A stretch of 64,000 nt of DNA, taken from assembly GCA_946222995.1 (NCBI GenBank), contig CAMIOS010000014.1, forward strand, positions 1 to 64,000. Reading direction: 5' to 3'. Below are positions 16,911-26,039 of this stretch, piece by piece. The translations under genes and the position numbers were made by a program. The DNA is from an uncultured Enhydrobacter sp. (GTDB lineage: Bacteria; Pseudomonadota; Gammaproteobacteria; Pseudomonadales; Moraxellaceae). Position 1 is the first letter of the stretch; each line of letters opens with the position of its first letter. The notes under the pieces were generated by a model. The model made no database searches, was not told the origin of the DNA, and was given only the letters and a program-made list of their open reading frames with translations.

Positions 16911-17648
16911 ATGAGAGTTGTGGTATGTGATGATGAGCCATTGGCACGTGAGCGATTATCACGCATCGTCAGAGAAGAAGGTCATCAGGTCGTCGCACAA
17001 GCCTCAACAGGCATTGAGGCAATTAATAAAGTTAAAGAAACCACCCCAGATGTGGTGTTATTAGATATTCGTATGCCAGAAATGGATGGGATTCGCTGTG
17101 CTAAAGAACTCAATGAATTAACCAATCCCCCCGCCATCATATTTGTCACGGCGTATGACCATTATGCGATAGCAGCGTTTAAAGCGCATGCCATTGGCTA
17201 TTTATTAAAGCCCGCCAATAAAGAAGAACTTACCGAAGCCTTAGCACGAGCCTCGACATTAAACTCAGCACAGCTTAATGAAATTCGCCGTCTTGAAGAT
17301 CCGATGGTTCAGCTGACACGCCAACATATTGCCGCTCGTACCCATCGGGGGGTGGAGCTGATTCCATTACACGATATTTATTTTTTTACCGCTGACCAAA
17401 AATACGTGCAAGTTCGCCACAAAAACGGCACCGTATTGATTGATGAAACGCTAAAAGAAATTGAACAAGAGTTTGGTAATGCGTTTTTCCGGATTCATCG
17501 CAATGCATTAATTAATCTTGACTATCTTGAAATGCTTGAAGCGATTGACCAAGGTCAATATCAAGTTAAATTTAAAGGATTGGATGAGCGACTTGCGGTT
17601 AGCCGTCGTCATTTGCCGATGCTACGAGACAAAATACAATTTATGTAG
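16911..17648 (+). CDS. algR: AlgR-type LytTR response regulator
   Basis: 245 residues. The receiver domain (1-120) has the acidic pocket VVVCDDEPLARERL, phosphoacceptor Asp52 in VVLLDIRMPEMDG, and the conserved Lys in YLLKPANKEEL. A LytTR DNA-binding domain follows (about 140-245) with FTADQKYVQVRHKNG and FFRIHRNALINLDYL. In Pseudomonas, AlgR controls type IV pili, alginate and virulence genes. It is the partner of the sensor upstream. A strong AAAGGAG site precedes the ATG, and a terminator follows 26 bases after the stop. Confidence 0.92.
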   Translation: MRVVVCDDEPLARERLSRIVREEGHQVVAQASTGIEAINKVKETTPDVVLLDIRMPEMDGIRCAKELNELTNPPAIIFVTAYDHYAIAAFKAHAIGYLLKPANKEELTEALARASTLNSAQLNEIRRLEDPMVQLTRQHIAARTHRGVELIPLHDIYFFTADQKYVQVRHKNGTVLIDETLKEIEQEFGNAFFRIHRNALINLDYLEMLEAIDQGQYQVKFKGLDERLAVSRRHLPMLRDKIQFM

Positions 17649-17674
17649 TACCCCACTTATAGAAACTAAAATGT

Positions 17675-17708
17675 AAAAAAGCCTAATTGGTTTTAATTAG
17701 GCTTTTTT
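17675..17708 (+). terminator. Bidirectional terminator after algR
   Basis: AAAAAAGCCTAATT and AATTAGGCTTTTTT form a 14-base-pair stem with a six-base loop, between the convergent algR and dienelactone-hydrolase genes. Confidence 0.9.
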
Positions 17709-17728
17709 GGTAGGATTTTTATGCGTCC

Positions 17729-18469
17729 TTATCCAAGGTTTTGCTGCATAAACGCAATCATCTCATCCCAGCTTGCTTTGGCAGCTGTTTCATCATAACC
17801 CAAGTCTACGCCATTTTCAGCGGCGCGTTTGTCAGCCTCAGGATTGGTAAAACCGTGTTTTGCCCCTTCATAAACATCCACGGTATAGTCAACATCGGCA
17901 TTATCCAACTCTTTTTTAAGTGCTTCGATTTGATCCATCGTGACCATACTGTCCGCTTCTCCGTGAGCCACCAGTACTTTGGCAGTAAATTTGCCTTTTT
18001 CGGCAGGTTGTTTTGGGGTGGGGTTACCATGAAAGGTGGCCACCGCTTGAAGTGGAAAGCCCTCACGCGCCATATCAAGGGCAATTTTACCACCAAAACA
18101 AAAGCCAATGGCACCCAGTCGTTTGCCATCTACCGCTTCTAAGTCAGTAAAATCTTTGAGAATTAATCGACAACGCGCCATGAGCATCTCTTGGTCTGCA
18201 AGCATTTGGTTCATCCACTCATTGGCCTGATTAGCGTCGGCGGTCAGTTTGCCTTCACCATAAATATCCATCGCCACAGCAGCAAAGCCCGCTTCTGCCA
18301 AACGCTCGGTTACTTTTTGGGGGAACTGAACCATACCCCACCATTCGGGGGCGACTAAAATGGCTGGGGCTGGATTTTCAGGGCTGGCATCCTTTGGCAA
18401 ACAAACGTAGCTTTTTAACTCAATGCCATTTTCAGTGGTAGATTCAAGTTGTAGAATTTGGATATTCAT
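17729..18469 (-). CDS. Dienelactone hydrolase family protein
   Basis: 246 residues of the DLH alpha/beta-hydrolase fold. The nucleophile is Cys124 in IGFCFGGK, with Asp in LVAHGEADSMV (about 173) and His in GAKHGFTNP (about 206), the Cys-Asp-His triad of carboxymethylenebutenolidase-type enzymes. Conserved blocks APAILVAPEWWG and AVAMDIYGEGK are present. No aromatic-degradation genes are nearby, so the substrate is unknown. It is a single-gene unit convergent with algR. Confidence 0.88.
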   Translation of the reverse strand: MNIQILQLESTTENGIELKSYVCLPKDASPENPAPAILVAPEWWGMVQFPQKVTERLAEAGFAAVAMDIYGEGKLTADANQANEWMNQMLADQEMLMARCRLILKDFTDLEAVDGKRLGAIGFCFGGKIALDMAREGFPLQAVATFHGNPTPKQPAEKGKFTAKVLVAHGEADSMVTMDQIEALKKELDNADVDYTVDVYEGAKHGFTNPEADKRAAENGVDLGYDETAAKASWDEMIAFMQQNLG

Positions 18470-18579
18470 TATTTTTCCTTGTTATTTTGTGTTGGATTAA
18501 GATCGATGAACTAAGAATGGTTAAAATCAATCGATGATTTTAAACCGTTACTTTATAATGATTTGGCGGTTTTTTCCGC

Positions 18580-18585
18580 TATAAT
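18580..18585 (+). promoter_or_regulatory. Likely -10 box of the YcgN-type gene
   Basis: A perfect TATAAT lies 30 bases upstream of the ATG at 18615. A small GCGG/CCGC hairpin (18566-18579) sits just before it. No good -35 is visible at the usual spacing. Confidence 0.45.
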
Positions 18586-18614
18586 AGTGTAAATTTTTTG
18601 CTTAAAGAAGTATC

Positions 18615-19082
18615 ATGATGACGAATTTACGTCCACAGTTTTGGCAGCGTTTTGGGTTGGATGAGTTAACAACTGCGGAGTGGGAGGCTTTGTGTGATGG
18701 CTGTGGGGCGTGTTGTTTGATAAAATTTAAGGACGATGAGACCGATGTGGTCGACTATACAGACGTTGCTTGTCGGCTGCTTAATTGTCAAACGGCTGCT
18801 TGTCGTCATTATCCCACTCGGCGTAGTTTTGTACCCGATTGTATCAGTTTAACCCCGCAAAATATCAGCCAAATGTATTGGCTGCCTAAAACCTGTGCTT
18901 ATAAACGTTTATACCTTGGTAAGCCCCTACCTGACTGGCACCCGCTGATCACAGGGGATAGGGCGTTGAGTGAGCAACGGATGCAAGAAAAATCCATCAG
19001 TATCGCCGGTCGCTGCGTGTCAGAATTACAAGTGAATGAATACGAGCAAGAACAACGCATTATTCATTGGATTGAACAATAA
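18615..19082 (+). CDS. ycgN: YcgN-family cysteine cluster protein (UPF0260)
   Basis: 155 residues with the family's cysteine-rich core: WEALCDGCGACCLIKF, then TDVACRLLNCQTAACRHYPTRR, then VPDC and LPKTCAYKRLYLGKPLPDWHPL. The eight or so cysteines suggest a metal or cluster site of the YkgJ/YcgN type; function is unknown. A clear TATAAT precedes it. It is 110 bases upstream of the corC-like gene. Confidence 0.9.
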   Translation: MMTNLRPQFWQRFGLDELTTAEWEALCDGCGACCLIKFKDDETDVVDYTDVACRLLNCQTAACRHYPTRRSFVPDCISLTPQNISQMYWLPKTCAYKRLYLGKPLPDWHPLITGDRALSEQRMQEKSISIAGRCVSELQVNEYEQEQRIIHWIEQ

Positions 19083-19192
19083 GAACAGCGCGTGATGGTT
19101 GAACTAAAACTTGGTTAAAAAAATATCATTGCAATCATCATGGGGTTAAGGTAAGGTAAAAATAACTGTTGCCATAAGAGGACATCGTCTCA

Positions 19193-20104
19193 ATGTCAGA
19201 CGACAAGTCAAGCCCGTCAAACCGCCCATCGCATCAAAACCAGTCAGGGAATAGCTGGTCTCGCGGGTTAAAGCGTTGGCTATCCACCGCCCCTGAGACA
19301 CGAGATGAGCTGGTCAAGCTTCTTCATGATTCCCGCCAACTACTTGAACCTGATACGGTCGATATGCTCGAAGGGGTACTCGACTTACCTGCTACCAAAA
19401 TTCATGACATCATGACGCCCATTAGCCAAGTGGTGGCATTTTATGAATGTCAGCCATTATCGGAAATTATGGATAAACATATGGATGGCACGCACTCTCG
19501 CTATCCTGTATTTGCCAGTAATGGTAACGGAAATGATGATGTTCTCGGAATTTTACTTGCCAAAGACTTGATTCCGATCTTGGTTAAAAAAGCCCGAGGC
19601 GAAGTACTAGCTGACTTTGATATTCGCTCACTGTTACGCCAGCCCATTTTTATTAGCGAAACCGCGCGTGCCGATAGCCTACTGCGGCTGTTACAAAAAA
19701 GCCAAATGCACATGGCAATCGTGATAGATGAGTTTGGTAATACCGCAGGCGTGGTGACGATGGAAGATTTGCTCGAAGAAATTGTTGGGGATATCGAAGA
19801 TGAACACGATAATATTGAAGAAGATTTAGGGTTAAATAACATCGTACCTGTCCCTCACAAACCAGACACATGGCTTGTCCAATCCATTACCCCTATCCAA
19901 GACTGTAATGACCAGCTTGGTACGAATTTTGATGATAGCGAAGTGGCAAGTATGGGCGGTTTGGTGATGCAAAAACTAGGCCAAGTCAATGATGTCCTTG
20001 GACAAACTGTCTATATTGAGCACTGTAAATTAACGGTATTGTCAGCCGATGAGCGTATTATACAAGAAATTGAGCTTGTGACAGGGTATAATTCACCGTC
20101 ATAA
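19193..20104 (+). CDS. corC: CorC/HlyC-family CBS-domain transporter-associated protein
   Basis: 303 residues. An N-terminal cytoplasmic segment is followed by a CBS pair (about 65-200, with KIHDIMTPISQVVAF and AIVIDEFGNTAGVVTMEDLLEEIVGDIEDE) and a CorC_HlyC domain at the C-terminus (ending VTGYNSPS). The first 30 residues are polar and disordered. No membrane DUF21 domain is present, as in E. coli CorC, which is implicated in Mg/Co efflux. The gene lies directly upstream of lnt as in E. coli and Pseudomonas. GAGGA precedes the ATG. Confidence 0.9.
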   Translation: MSDDKSSPSNRPSHQNQSGNSWSRGLKRWLSTAPETRDELVKLLHDSRQLLEPDTVDMLEGVLDLPATKIHDIMTPISQVVAFYECQPLSEIMDKHMDGTHSRYPVFASNGNGNDDVLGILLAKDLIPILVKKARGEVLADFDIRSLLRQPIFISETARADSLLRLLQKSQMHMAIVIDEFGNTAGVVTMEDLLEEIVGDIEDEHDNIEEDLGLNNIVPVPHKPDTWLVQSITPIQDCNDQLGTNFDDSEVASMGGLVMQKLGQVNDVLGQTVYIEHCKLTVLSADERIIQEIELVTGYNSPS

Positions 20105-20131
20105 TTGCTCGATCTCACAGGTTTTTTCCTC

Positions 20132-21706
20132 ATGCGTCTTACTACCCAATCGCTCAAACAACAGCTGTTATCCCAGTCGCACCTTAGCCAAGGCAGCGAT
20201 AAATTTTCTTCGCCCCCATTACTGCCTCGCTTGCTAATTGCTTGGTTAGCGGGTGGCGTGTTTTTATTTGCCCTTGCCCCTTATTATATTTGGGGGGTTG
20301 CTCTACTATCAGCAATGGTACTGTATGCCTTGTTATTGCCTGCGATGTCAAATTGGCGAGCGTTTTGGCTGGGTGAAATGTATGGCATGGGGCTGTGGTG
20401 TGTCGGGGCATTTTGGCTGTTTACTTCCATTCACGAGTATGGGAATACTTCGACACCGATTGCCATGTTAATGATAGCGGTGATGGGGCTTGGTATGGGG
20501 CTGTTCCATGGCGCTTTAGCCGTTGTTTTTAATCGCTTTGTAGGCAAGCAACCGTTAAGCTTTGCGGCGTTATGGGTATTACAAGAATGGCTAAAAACTT
20601 GGTTGTTTACGGGTTTTCCTTGGTTGTTTGTGGGATACGCTTACACCGAACAACCCTGGATCACCAGTCTTGCCCCTGTATTTGGCGTATTGGCGATTTC
20701 ATTTGTATCAGTATTTTTTTCGGCAAGTCTCATCGAGGCGTTTCGCAAAAAATCGCATTTTTTAATTCCTGCTGCCGGTATGTTAGTGGCAAGTGTTGTC
20801 TTATGGCTGATCGCCCCAACTTGGACAACCGCAAAAAATACCCCAAATCTAAGCGTATCTTTGGTACAAGGGAATATTCCCCAAGATGAAAAATGGCTGG
20901 TCGAATTTCAAAAACAAACCTTAGAAATTTATGCAAAATTAAGCCGGAGCGAGTGGGGGCGGGATATCATTATCTGGCCGGAGTCCTCAATACCAATGTT
21001 TCAGACCGATGCATTGCCATTTATTAGCCAAGTGGTACAAATGGCCAAGGAAAATAATACCGCTTGGTTAACGGGCATCCCTTATCTGGATGTTGCCGAA
21101 TATAACCCAAACGTTGATGCCTATGAGCCATTTTATAACAGTGTGGTGGCATTAGGCGCCGACGCCAAAGGCATTTATAAAAAGCAAAATCTTGTACCTG
21201 TAGGCGAGTATATTCCATTTGAAGGGGCGTTAAATTGGGCATTACCCGACTTGTTGAGCGGATCGCTAAGCTTTCGTGCCGGTAAACCCAATCAAGCGCC
21301 ATTACAAGTCAAGGGTCATCCTGTGGGGGTAGCAATTTGTTATGAAGTCGCCTATCCAGACACCACCCGCAAAAACGCCATCGGCACGGACTTTTTGGTC
21401 ACAGTATCAAATGATGCGTGGTTTGGTACCTCGGCGGGACCTTTGCAGCATTTACAAATGGTACAAATGCGGTCGATCGAAACAGGGCGTTGGTTTTTGC
21501 GCGCGACTAACACGGGCGTGACAGCGATTATTGATGACAAAGGTCACATCATCAAACGTGCCCCACGATTTGAACGCACGGTATTGCGTGGTGAAGTACA
21601 AGCCCGAGAAGGCGCCACCCCGTTTATGCGGTGGGGTAGTTATCCCGTATTAGCGTTAATAAGTATTTTATTAATCGCCAGTTGGTTGGGTCGAAAGCGT
21701 CGTTAA
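20132..21706 (+). CDS. lnt: Apolipoprotein N-acyltransferase
   Basis: 524 residues from the ATG at 20132; a TTG at 20105 abuts the corC stop and would add nine residues. Lnt performs the third step of lipoprotein maturation, N-acylating the diacylated cysteine in the inner membrane. About seven hydrophobic helices lead to a nitrilase-like periplasmic domain with the triad Glu284 (IIWPESSIP), Lys351 (IYKKQNLVPVGEY) and Cys403 (AICYEVAYPD). A last helix ends LISILLIASWLGRKRR. It is coupled to the corC-like gene upstream. Confidence 0.95.
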   Translation: MRLTTQSLKQQLLSQSHLSQGSDKFSSPPLLPRLLIAWLAGGVFLFALAPYYIWGVALLSAMVLYALLLPAMSNWRAFWLGEMYGMGLWCVGAFWLFTSIHEYGNTSTPIAMLMIAVMGLGMGLFHGALAVVFNRFVGKQPLSFAALWVLQEWLKTWLFTGFPWLFVGYAYTEQPWITSLAPVFGVLAISFVSVFFSASLIEAFRKKSHFLIPAAGMLVASVVLWLIAPTWTTAKNTPNLSVSLVQGNIPQDEKWLVEFQKQTLEIYAKLSRSEWGRDIIIWPESSIPMFQTDALPFISQVVQMAKENNTAWLTGIPYLDVAEYNPNVDAYEPFYNSVVALGADAKGIYKKQNLVPVGEYIPFEGALNWALPDLLSGSLSFRAGKPNQAPLQVKGHPVGVAICYEVAYPDTTRKNAIGTDFLVTVSNDAWFGTSAGPLQHLQMVQMRSIETGRWFLRATNTGVTAIIDDKGHIIKRAPRFERTVLRGEVQAREGATPFMRWGSYPVLALISILLIASWLGRKRR

Positions 21707-21813
21707 GTGGTTAAACCAAAAAATTATTCAGTAAAATAGATAAACTTGGACAACCCCTAACCCAAAAACCATAAATCCAGTAAGGTTTTACTGTTTACTG
21801 CAAAATTTTAGTA

Positions 21814-21840
21814 TATAATGGTTACAAACTTGCGTATAAT
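21814..21840 (+). promoter_or_regulatory. Tandem -10-like boxes upstream of the Ala-rich membrane protein
   Basis: Two TATAAT hexamers lie at 21814-21819 and 21835-21840, about 100 bases before the ATG at 21936. The matching -35 regions are weak, so which one is used is open. Confidence 0.35.
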
Positions 21841-21935
21841 AACCCAATCATTCTGTTTTGCTGGCTATTTTATGTTTACTCAACTGGGTTTAGTTAAATA
21901 GTAACTGTATTAAAAAATTACCAATGAGGTTTAGC

Positions 21936-22451
21936 ATGTCTCATCATGATGAAGTTGTTGAAAATGACGTAAAAAAAGAACTAAGTACAGCGATGCTTGG
22001 CACACTGGCTTTTTTGGGCATTGTATTATTGATTGGTATTTCAGCGTTTTTACGTCCTGCAGGTCAACATATTGATGTAAAAAAACTCAATGCTGAAGTT
22101 GAAGCCAAAGCCGCTGCCTCTGCAGCCAAAGCTTCTAGTCCTGCGCCTGCTTCTACACCTGCCGCTACCTCACCAGCAGCAGCAGGCAAGGCACCGACCA
22201 CCAATGCATCGGGTACTGCAACAGCGAATGCTGATACGGCAACAGGTCCGACAACCACAGTGGCAAGTCCGGATAATGCCAAAATGACCCCAGCTTCGGC
22301 GCCGACCACGACTGCCAAGACTTCGACCATTCAAGAGCGTAATGCCTCTACAGCGGCAGCCAAAGCAGAAATTAAGGAAAAAACCGGTGAAACCCCTGCT
22401 ATCGCACCGCCTGTTGCTTCATCGGTCAAATCACAGGAACAATCAAAATAA
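21936..22451 (+). CDS. Membrane-anchored Ala/Thr/Pro-rich protein, function unknown
   Basis: 171 residues from the ATG at 21936, with TGAGG just upstream; an in-frame ATG at 21924 overlaps that ribosome-binding site and is unlikely. A charged N-terminus (MSHHDEVVENDVKKEL) precedes one membrane helix (MLGTLAFLGIVLLIGISAFL, about residues 20-40). The remaining 130 residues are low-complexity Ala, Thr, Ser and Pro, ending in a charged SSVKSQEQSK. This suggests a periplasmic or wall-spanning linker. I know no family; composition makes homology searches unreliable. It has its own promoter and terminator. Confidence 0.7.
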   Translation: MSHHDEVVENDVKKELSTAMLGTLAFLGIVLLIGISAFLRPAGQHIDVKKLNAEVEAKAAASAAKASSPAPASTPAATSPAAAGKAPTTNASGTATANADTATGPTTTVASPDNAKMTPASAPTTTAKTSTIQERNASTAAAKAEIKEKTGETPAIAPPVASSVKSQEQSK

Positions 22452-22467
22452 CTGCTTTAAGCATGCT

Positions 22468-22496
22468 AAAAAACCACTGACTGCCAGTGGTTTTTT
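22468..22496 (+). terminator. Terminator between the Ala-rich gene and the deacetylase gene
   Basis: AAAAAACCACTG and CAGTGGTTTTTT form a 12-base-pair stem around ACTGC. It can act on both convergent genes. Confidence 0.9.
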
Positions 22497-22520
22497 ATTG
22501 AGACCATAACTTTAGCAAGG

Positions 22521-23426
22521 TTATGTATTAAATATCGCTTTAGCGATACGAAAGGTATTGCAATGGGCCTCGACCACTTCATTGATATTTTGTGAATACC
22601 CCCCGCCCATTACCACAGCGACAGGAATATTGTGGGCTTTGGCTTGCGTAAGCACATACGCGTCACGCCTGGCACAGCCCTCATGCGTGAGGGCAAGTTT
22701 GCCCAGTTTATCACTTGCCAATACGTCCACCGCGGATTGATAAAACATCATATCGGGTTTAATCTGCTCAATCAGCCTTGGCAAGGTCTCTGCCAAAATC
22801 GCCAAATATGTAGCGTCGTCTGTGTCATTGGGCAAATCAATGTCTAAATCTGAGGCTTGTTTGCGAAAGGGATAATTTTTTGCCCCATGCATGCTAAAGG
22901 TAAATACTCGAGGCTCATTTGCCATCAAGTGCGCCGTGCCATTGCCTTGGTGCACGTCCAAATCCACGGTCAAAATCTGTCGAGCTTGTCCCCGACCAAG
23001 TAGCAAATTACTCGCTAACGCCACATCATTCAAGACACAAAACCCTTCGCCATGGTCGGCAAACGCATGGTGCGTCCCGCCTGCGATATTGAGCGATACC
23101 CCATGCTCTTTAGCAAATAAGGCACATTCATAGGTGGCATGGGCGATATAGCGTTCTCGTTCGACCAGTCTTGGCGTCATTGCAAAGCCAATCACTCGGG
23201 CATCTTTGGGCGGTAGGGTTTGATGTTTTAAATTTTCCCAATAGGCGGGCGTGTGGGTGGTTAAAATTTCTTCTTCGCTGAGTTGTTGTGGGGCAAAAAA
23301 ATTATCATGGGTCAGCGTACCTTCTTTGACGAGACGCTCGGCTATCATGGGGTATTTTTGCATGGGGAAACGGTGGCGTTTGGGTACCTCGTATTTAAAA
23401 ATATCCGAATAGGCGACTTTTAACAT
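22521..23426 (-). CDS. Histone-deacetylase-family protein (AcuC/HDAC fold)
   Basis: 301 residues with class I/II-type zinc deacetylase motifs: NIAGGTHHAFADHGEGFCVLND (paired histidines at about 132-133), VDLDVHQGNGTAHL (zinc-binding Asp and His at about 175-177), FTFSMHGAKNYPF, and VMGGGYSQN. Bacterial members deacetylate small molecules such as polyamines or proteins such as acetyl-CoA synthetase; the substrate here is unknown. Its start abuts the stop of the glutamine-amidotransferase gene with no gap, so they form one unit. Confidence 0.88.
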   Translation of the reverse strand: MLKVAYSDIFKYEVPKRHRFPMQKYPMIAERLVKEGTLTHDNFFAPQQLSEEEILTTHTPAYWENLKHQTLPPKDARVIGFAMTPRLVERERYIAHATYECALFAKEHGVSLNIAGGTHHAFADHGEGFCVLNDVALASNLLLGRGQARQILTVDLDVHQGNGTAHLMANEPRVFTFSMHGAKNYPFRKQASDLDIDLPNDTDDATYLAILAETLPRLIEQIKPDMMFYQSAVDVLASDKLGKLALTHEGCARRDAYVLTQAKAHNIPVAVVMGGGYSQNINEVVEAHCNTFRIAKAIFNT

Positions 23427-24299
23427 TTATAACGTCGCTCCCACCTTTCTTGCAATCGCAATACCTTCTTCAATGCTTAGCCGTATTGGGTTTTCGGGGG
23501 TATCTTGATACAAAATATCACCATCTCGAAATACAATACATTCATCCACATACAGCTGCTGCCAGTTTTCATTACAAGTGAGGGGAATGGTGGTAATCAG
23601 CGTGGCTTTATCAGTGGCATTGGTGATTTGGCTAAAATCAACGGATAACTCACTGTCAGCCAGTTTTGCCTCACCAAACGGGGCTTGGCGAGTAATAAAA
23701 AACAGCAAGCTACCTGCATATGCCAGTTGCCAGTCACCGTTACTGATGAGGCAATTAAACAGCCCAAGCTTTGCTAAATCGCGACAAAGCTGGGTCAAAA
23801 AATCAAATAAGTCGTTGTCTTTGGGTGGGTGCTTAAAGGTGCTTTTAAGCCGATTAAGCATATAACAAAATGCCATCTCTGAATCGGTTGTGCCGACAGG
23901 TTGGTAATGTACCGGCACGGCAGGCAGTTGCATGGTAAAGCCGTGTTGCAGTTGCCCATTATGAGCAAATGCCCACTGTTCGCCCCAGACTTCTCGCACA
24001 AAGGGGTGGGTATTCGCAACACAAGTGACACCCTGTGTGGCTTTGCGAATATGGCAAATCACATTCATCGCCTGAATGGGGTAGGCATTGATTAAATCTG
24101 CCACTGGTGAGCAATAACTGGGTTTGTCATCATGAAATTGGCGTAACCCTGTGTTAATACTACTGGGGCTTTTTTCAAAAAATACCACGCCAAAGCCATC
24201 TTTGTGATGATCGGTGTGCCCGCCTCGCTGCCGAAAGCCAGTGAAACTAAAGCCGATATCGGTGGGGGTGTTGCAATTCATACCGAGTAATTGACACAT
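23427..24299 (-). CDS. Class II glutamine amidotransferase (YafJ type)
   Basis: 290 residues starting MCQLLGMNCN, so Cys2 would be the N-terminal nucleophile after methionine removal. The family signatures GGHTDHHKDGFGVVFFE, CHIRKATQG and WAFAHNGQL are present, as in YafJ and EgtC-like GATase_4 proteins. No synthase partner domain is attached and the acceptor is unknown. It is immediately upstream of and coupled to the deacetylase-fold gene, which suggests joint action on an amide or amine metabolite. Confidence 0.88.
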   Translation of the reverse strand: MCQLLGMNCNTPTDIGFSFTGFRQRGGHTDHHKDGFGVVFFEKSPSSINTGLRQFHDDKPSYCSPVADLINAYPIQAMNVICHIRKATQGVTCVANTHPFVREVWGEQWAFAHNGQLQHGFTMQLPAVPVHYQPVGTTDSEMAFCYMLNRLKSTFKHPPKDNDLFDFLTQLCRDLAKLGLFNCLISNGDWQLAYAGSLLFFITRQAPFGEAKLADSELSVDFSQITNATDKATLITTIPLTCNENWQQLYVDECIVFRDGDILYQDTPENPIRLSIEEGIAIARKVGATL

Positions 24300-24391
24300 G
24301 CTTTTTTCTTACCTACCTTATCGTTAACTGATTGCCTAATAAAAAAGCTGAACTATCAACATGTTGCCGTTATAAGCTCAAAAATAGTTTA

Positions 24392-25879
24392 TCATAACTG
24401 CTGTCGAACGTCATACAAGGCGGTGCGTACCCCTTCCACGATGGTGGGATGATAAAACGGCATGTCCAAAAACTGCTGTACCGTTAGATGGTTTTGGATG
24501 GCTAAGGCAAATAAATGGGCGATATATTCGCCATCGGGGGCGATAAGTGCCGCTCCCAAAATTTTACCGGTGACTTTGTCGGCATACACATTGAGTTGTC
24601 CTGCATTCACGCCCATCACCCGACTTCGACCTTGGCTAAAAAAGCTGGCTTTACCTGTGACAAAGGTGAGCTGGCCTTGGTCTTGTAATATCGTCAGTTC
24701 TGGCAAGGTTTGCCCAATTTGGGCGATATTGGGGTCAGTAAAAGTAATCGATAGAGGTACACGATCAGCGAGTTTTGCCATATTTTGTGTCTTATGTCCT
24801 TCTAGTTGCCCTGCTAAACGCCCTGCATTGTAGCCTTGGTCGCTTGCCACGTGCATTAGCGGGCGGACGGTATTAGCATCCCCAACCACAAAAATTGCGG
24901 TGTCGGCAATTTGTCCTGTCACGGGGTCAAGTTGTAGCGGTTTACCTTTTTCATCAAGCACAATGCCGATATTTTCAATCCCTAACTCTGCCAAATAGGT
25001 CTTGCGGCCGATTGCTAATAGCACATAATCCACGGTGAGCGTTTGTTGTGGTTGCTCGGATTGCTCACTATCAGCTTGATTCGCATGATAGCGAATCGTC
25101 AAGTGTTGCCCATCCTGCGACAATGCCAAGTCATCAATGGCTGCGCCTAGCACAAAGGTTAAGTTCGGTGTGGTCGAATAATTGCCCAAGATGTCGATAG
25201 CAAGGTTATTAATAACCGCATCGCTAATACCGCCGATTTTGCGTTGGCGATTGAGCAAGGTGACTGCCACGCCCAGTTTTGCCATAGCTTGAGCAAGCTC
25301 GAGGCCAATTGCACCCGCGCCAATCACTGCCAGCCGTTTTGGCAAATCAGGCAATTCAAAAATCGTGTCCGAGGTCAAAACTCGCTCACCCAAGCCTTGC
25401 CATTCCTTAGGTACAATGGGCTGAGAGCCTGTGGCAATAATGACTGATTTGGCGGCTATCAATTGCTCGTCCGAGGTATGGGTTACCTTGATAAGTATCT
25501 GCCCTGCTTCGTCTTTGCCCACAAAGGTCGCTATGCCATCAATCGCCTTGTCATCGTCCCATGCATTGACTTCATCTAAGATAACTTGGGTAAAGTAGTT
25601 GCGCTCACGTTGTACCCGTGCCATCACAGTTTTGCCATCAATCGTAATATCACCTGTCACACCAAAGGCAGCAGAATGTTTGGCGATACTGGCTCGATGG
25701 GCAGCGGCTATCAGCAGTTTGCTGGGCATACAGCCAACGGTGGCACAAGTCGTCGTCCAAAAACCGTTATTGATAATCACAACATTGTCATGCGTTTTTC
25801 GGGCTTGTTTAAAGGCAGCTTGCCCTGCCGTGCCTGCCCCGATAATGGCGACATCGACAGTGCGGGAAGGGGTTTGCAT
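24392..25879 (-). CDS. Dihydrolipoamide-dehydrogenase-like pyridine nucleotide-disulfide oxidoreductase
   Basis: 495 residues. The FAD-binding loop GAGTAGQAA (about 14-22), the redox pair in TTCATVGCMPSK (Cys-x4-Cys near 44-50), the NAD loop GAGAIGLELAQAM (about 187), the second FAD motif FVVGDANTVRPLMHVASDQG, and the dimer-domain histidine FYHPTIVEG are all visible. It is not beside pyruvate or 2-oxoglutarate dehydrogenase genes, so it is a stand-alone Lpd homologue of the Pseudomonas/Acinetobacter type. The substrate is uncertain. It is separated from thiC by a terminator. Confidence 0.85.
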   Translation of the reverse strand: MQTPSRTVDVAIIGAGTAGQAAFKQARKTHDNVVIINNGFWTTTCATVGCMPSKLLIAAAHRASIAKHSAAFGVTGDITIDGKTVMARVQRERNYFTQVILDEVNAWDDDKAIDGIATFVGKDEAGQILIKVTHTSDEQLIAAKSVIIATGSQPIVPKEWQGLGERVLTSDTIFELPDLPKRLAVIGAGAIGLELAQAMAKLGVAVTLLNRQRKIGGISDAVINNLAIDILGNYSTTPNLTFVLGAAIDDLALSQDGQHLTIRYHANQADSEQSEQPQQTLTVDYVLLAIGRKTYLAELGIENIGIVLDEKGKPLQLDPVTGQIADTAIFVVGDANTVRPLMHVASDQGYNAGRLAGQLEGHKTQNMAKLADRVPLSITFTDPNIAQIGQTLPELTILQDQGQLTFVTGKASFFSQGRSRVMGVNAGQLNVYADKVTGKILGAALIAPDGEYIAHLFALAIQNHLTVQQFLDMPFYHPTIVEGVRTALYDVRQQL

Positions 25880-25997
25880 GGTGATTTCCTACTGGTCTAG
25901 AATATTTAGTGAGAATCAGTTTAAAACATTGTACATGGATTTGATAACCATAGGCGTTTATAAAAAAGACAGGCTTTTAGTTTAGTGTGCCGATAAT

Positions 25998-26027
25998 AAA
26001 AAAGCCACGACATTGAGCGGCTTTTTT
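25998..26027 (-). terminator. Intrinsic terminator after thiC
   Basis: AAAAAAGCC and GGCTTTTTT flank a 12-base loop, 13 bases beyond the thiC stop. It separates thiC from the Lpd-like gene on the same strand. Confidence 0.7.
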
Positions 26028-26039
26028 ATCTTCTCACAT

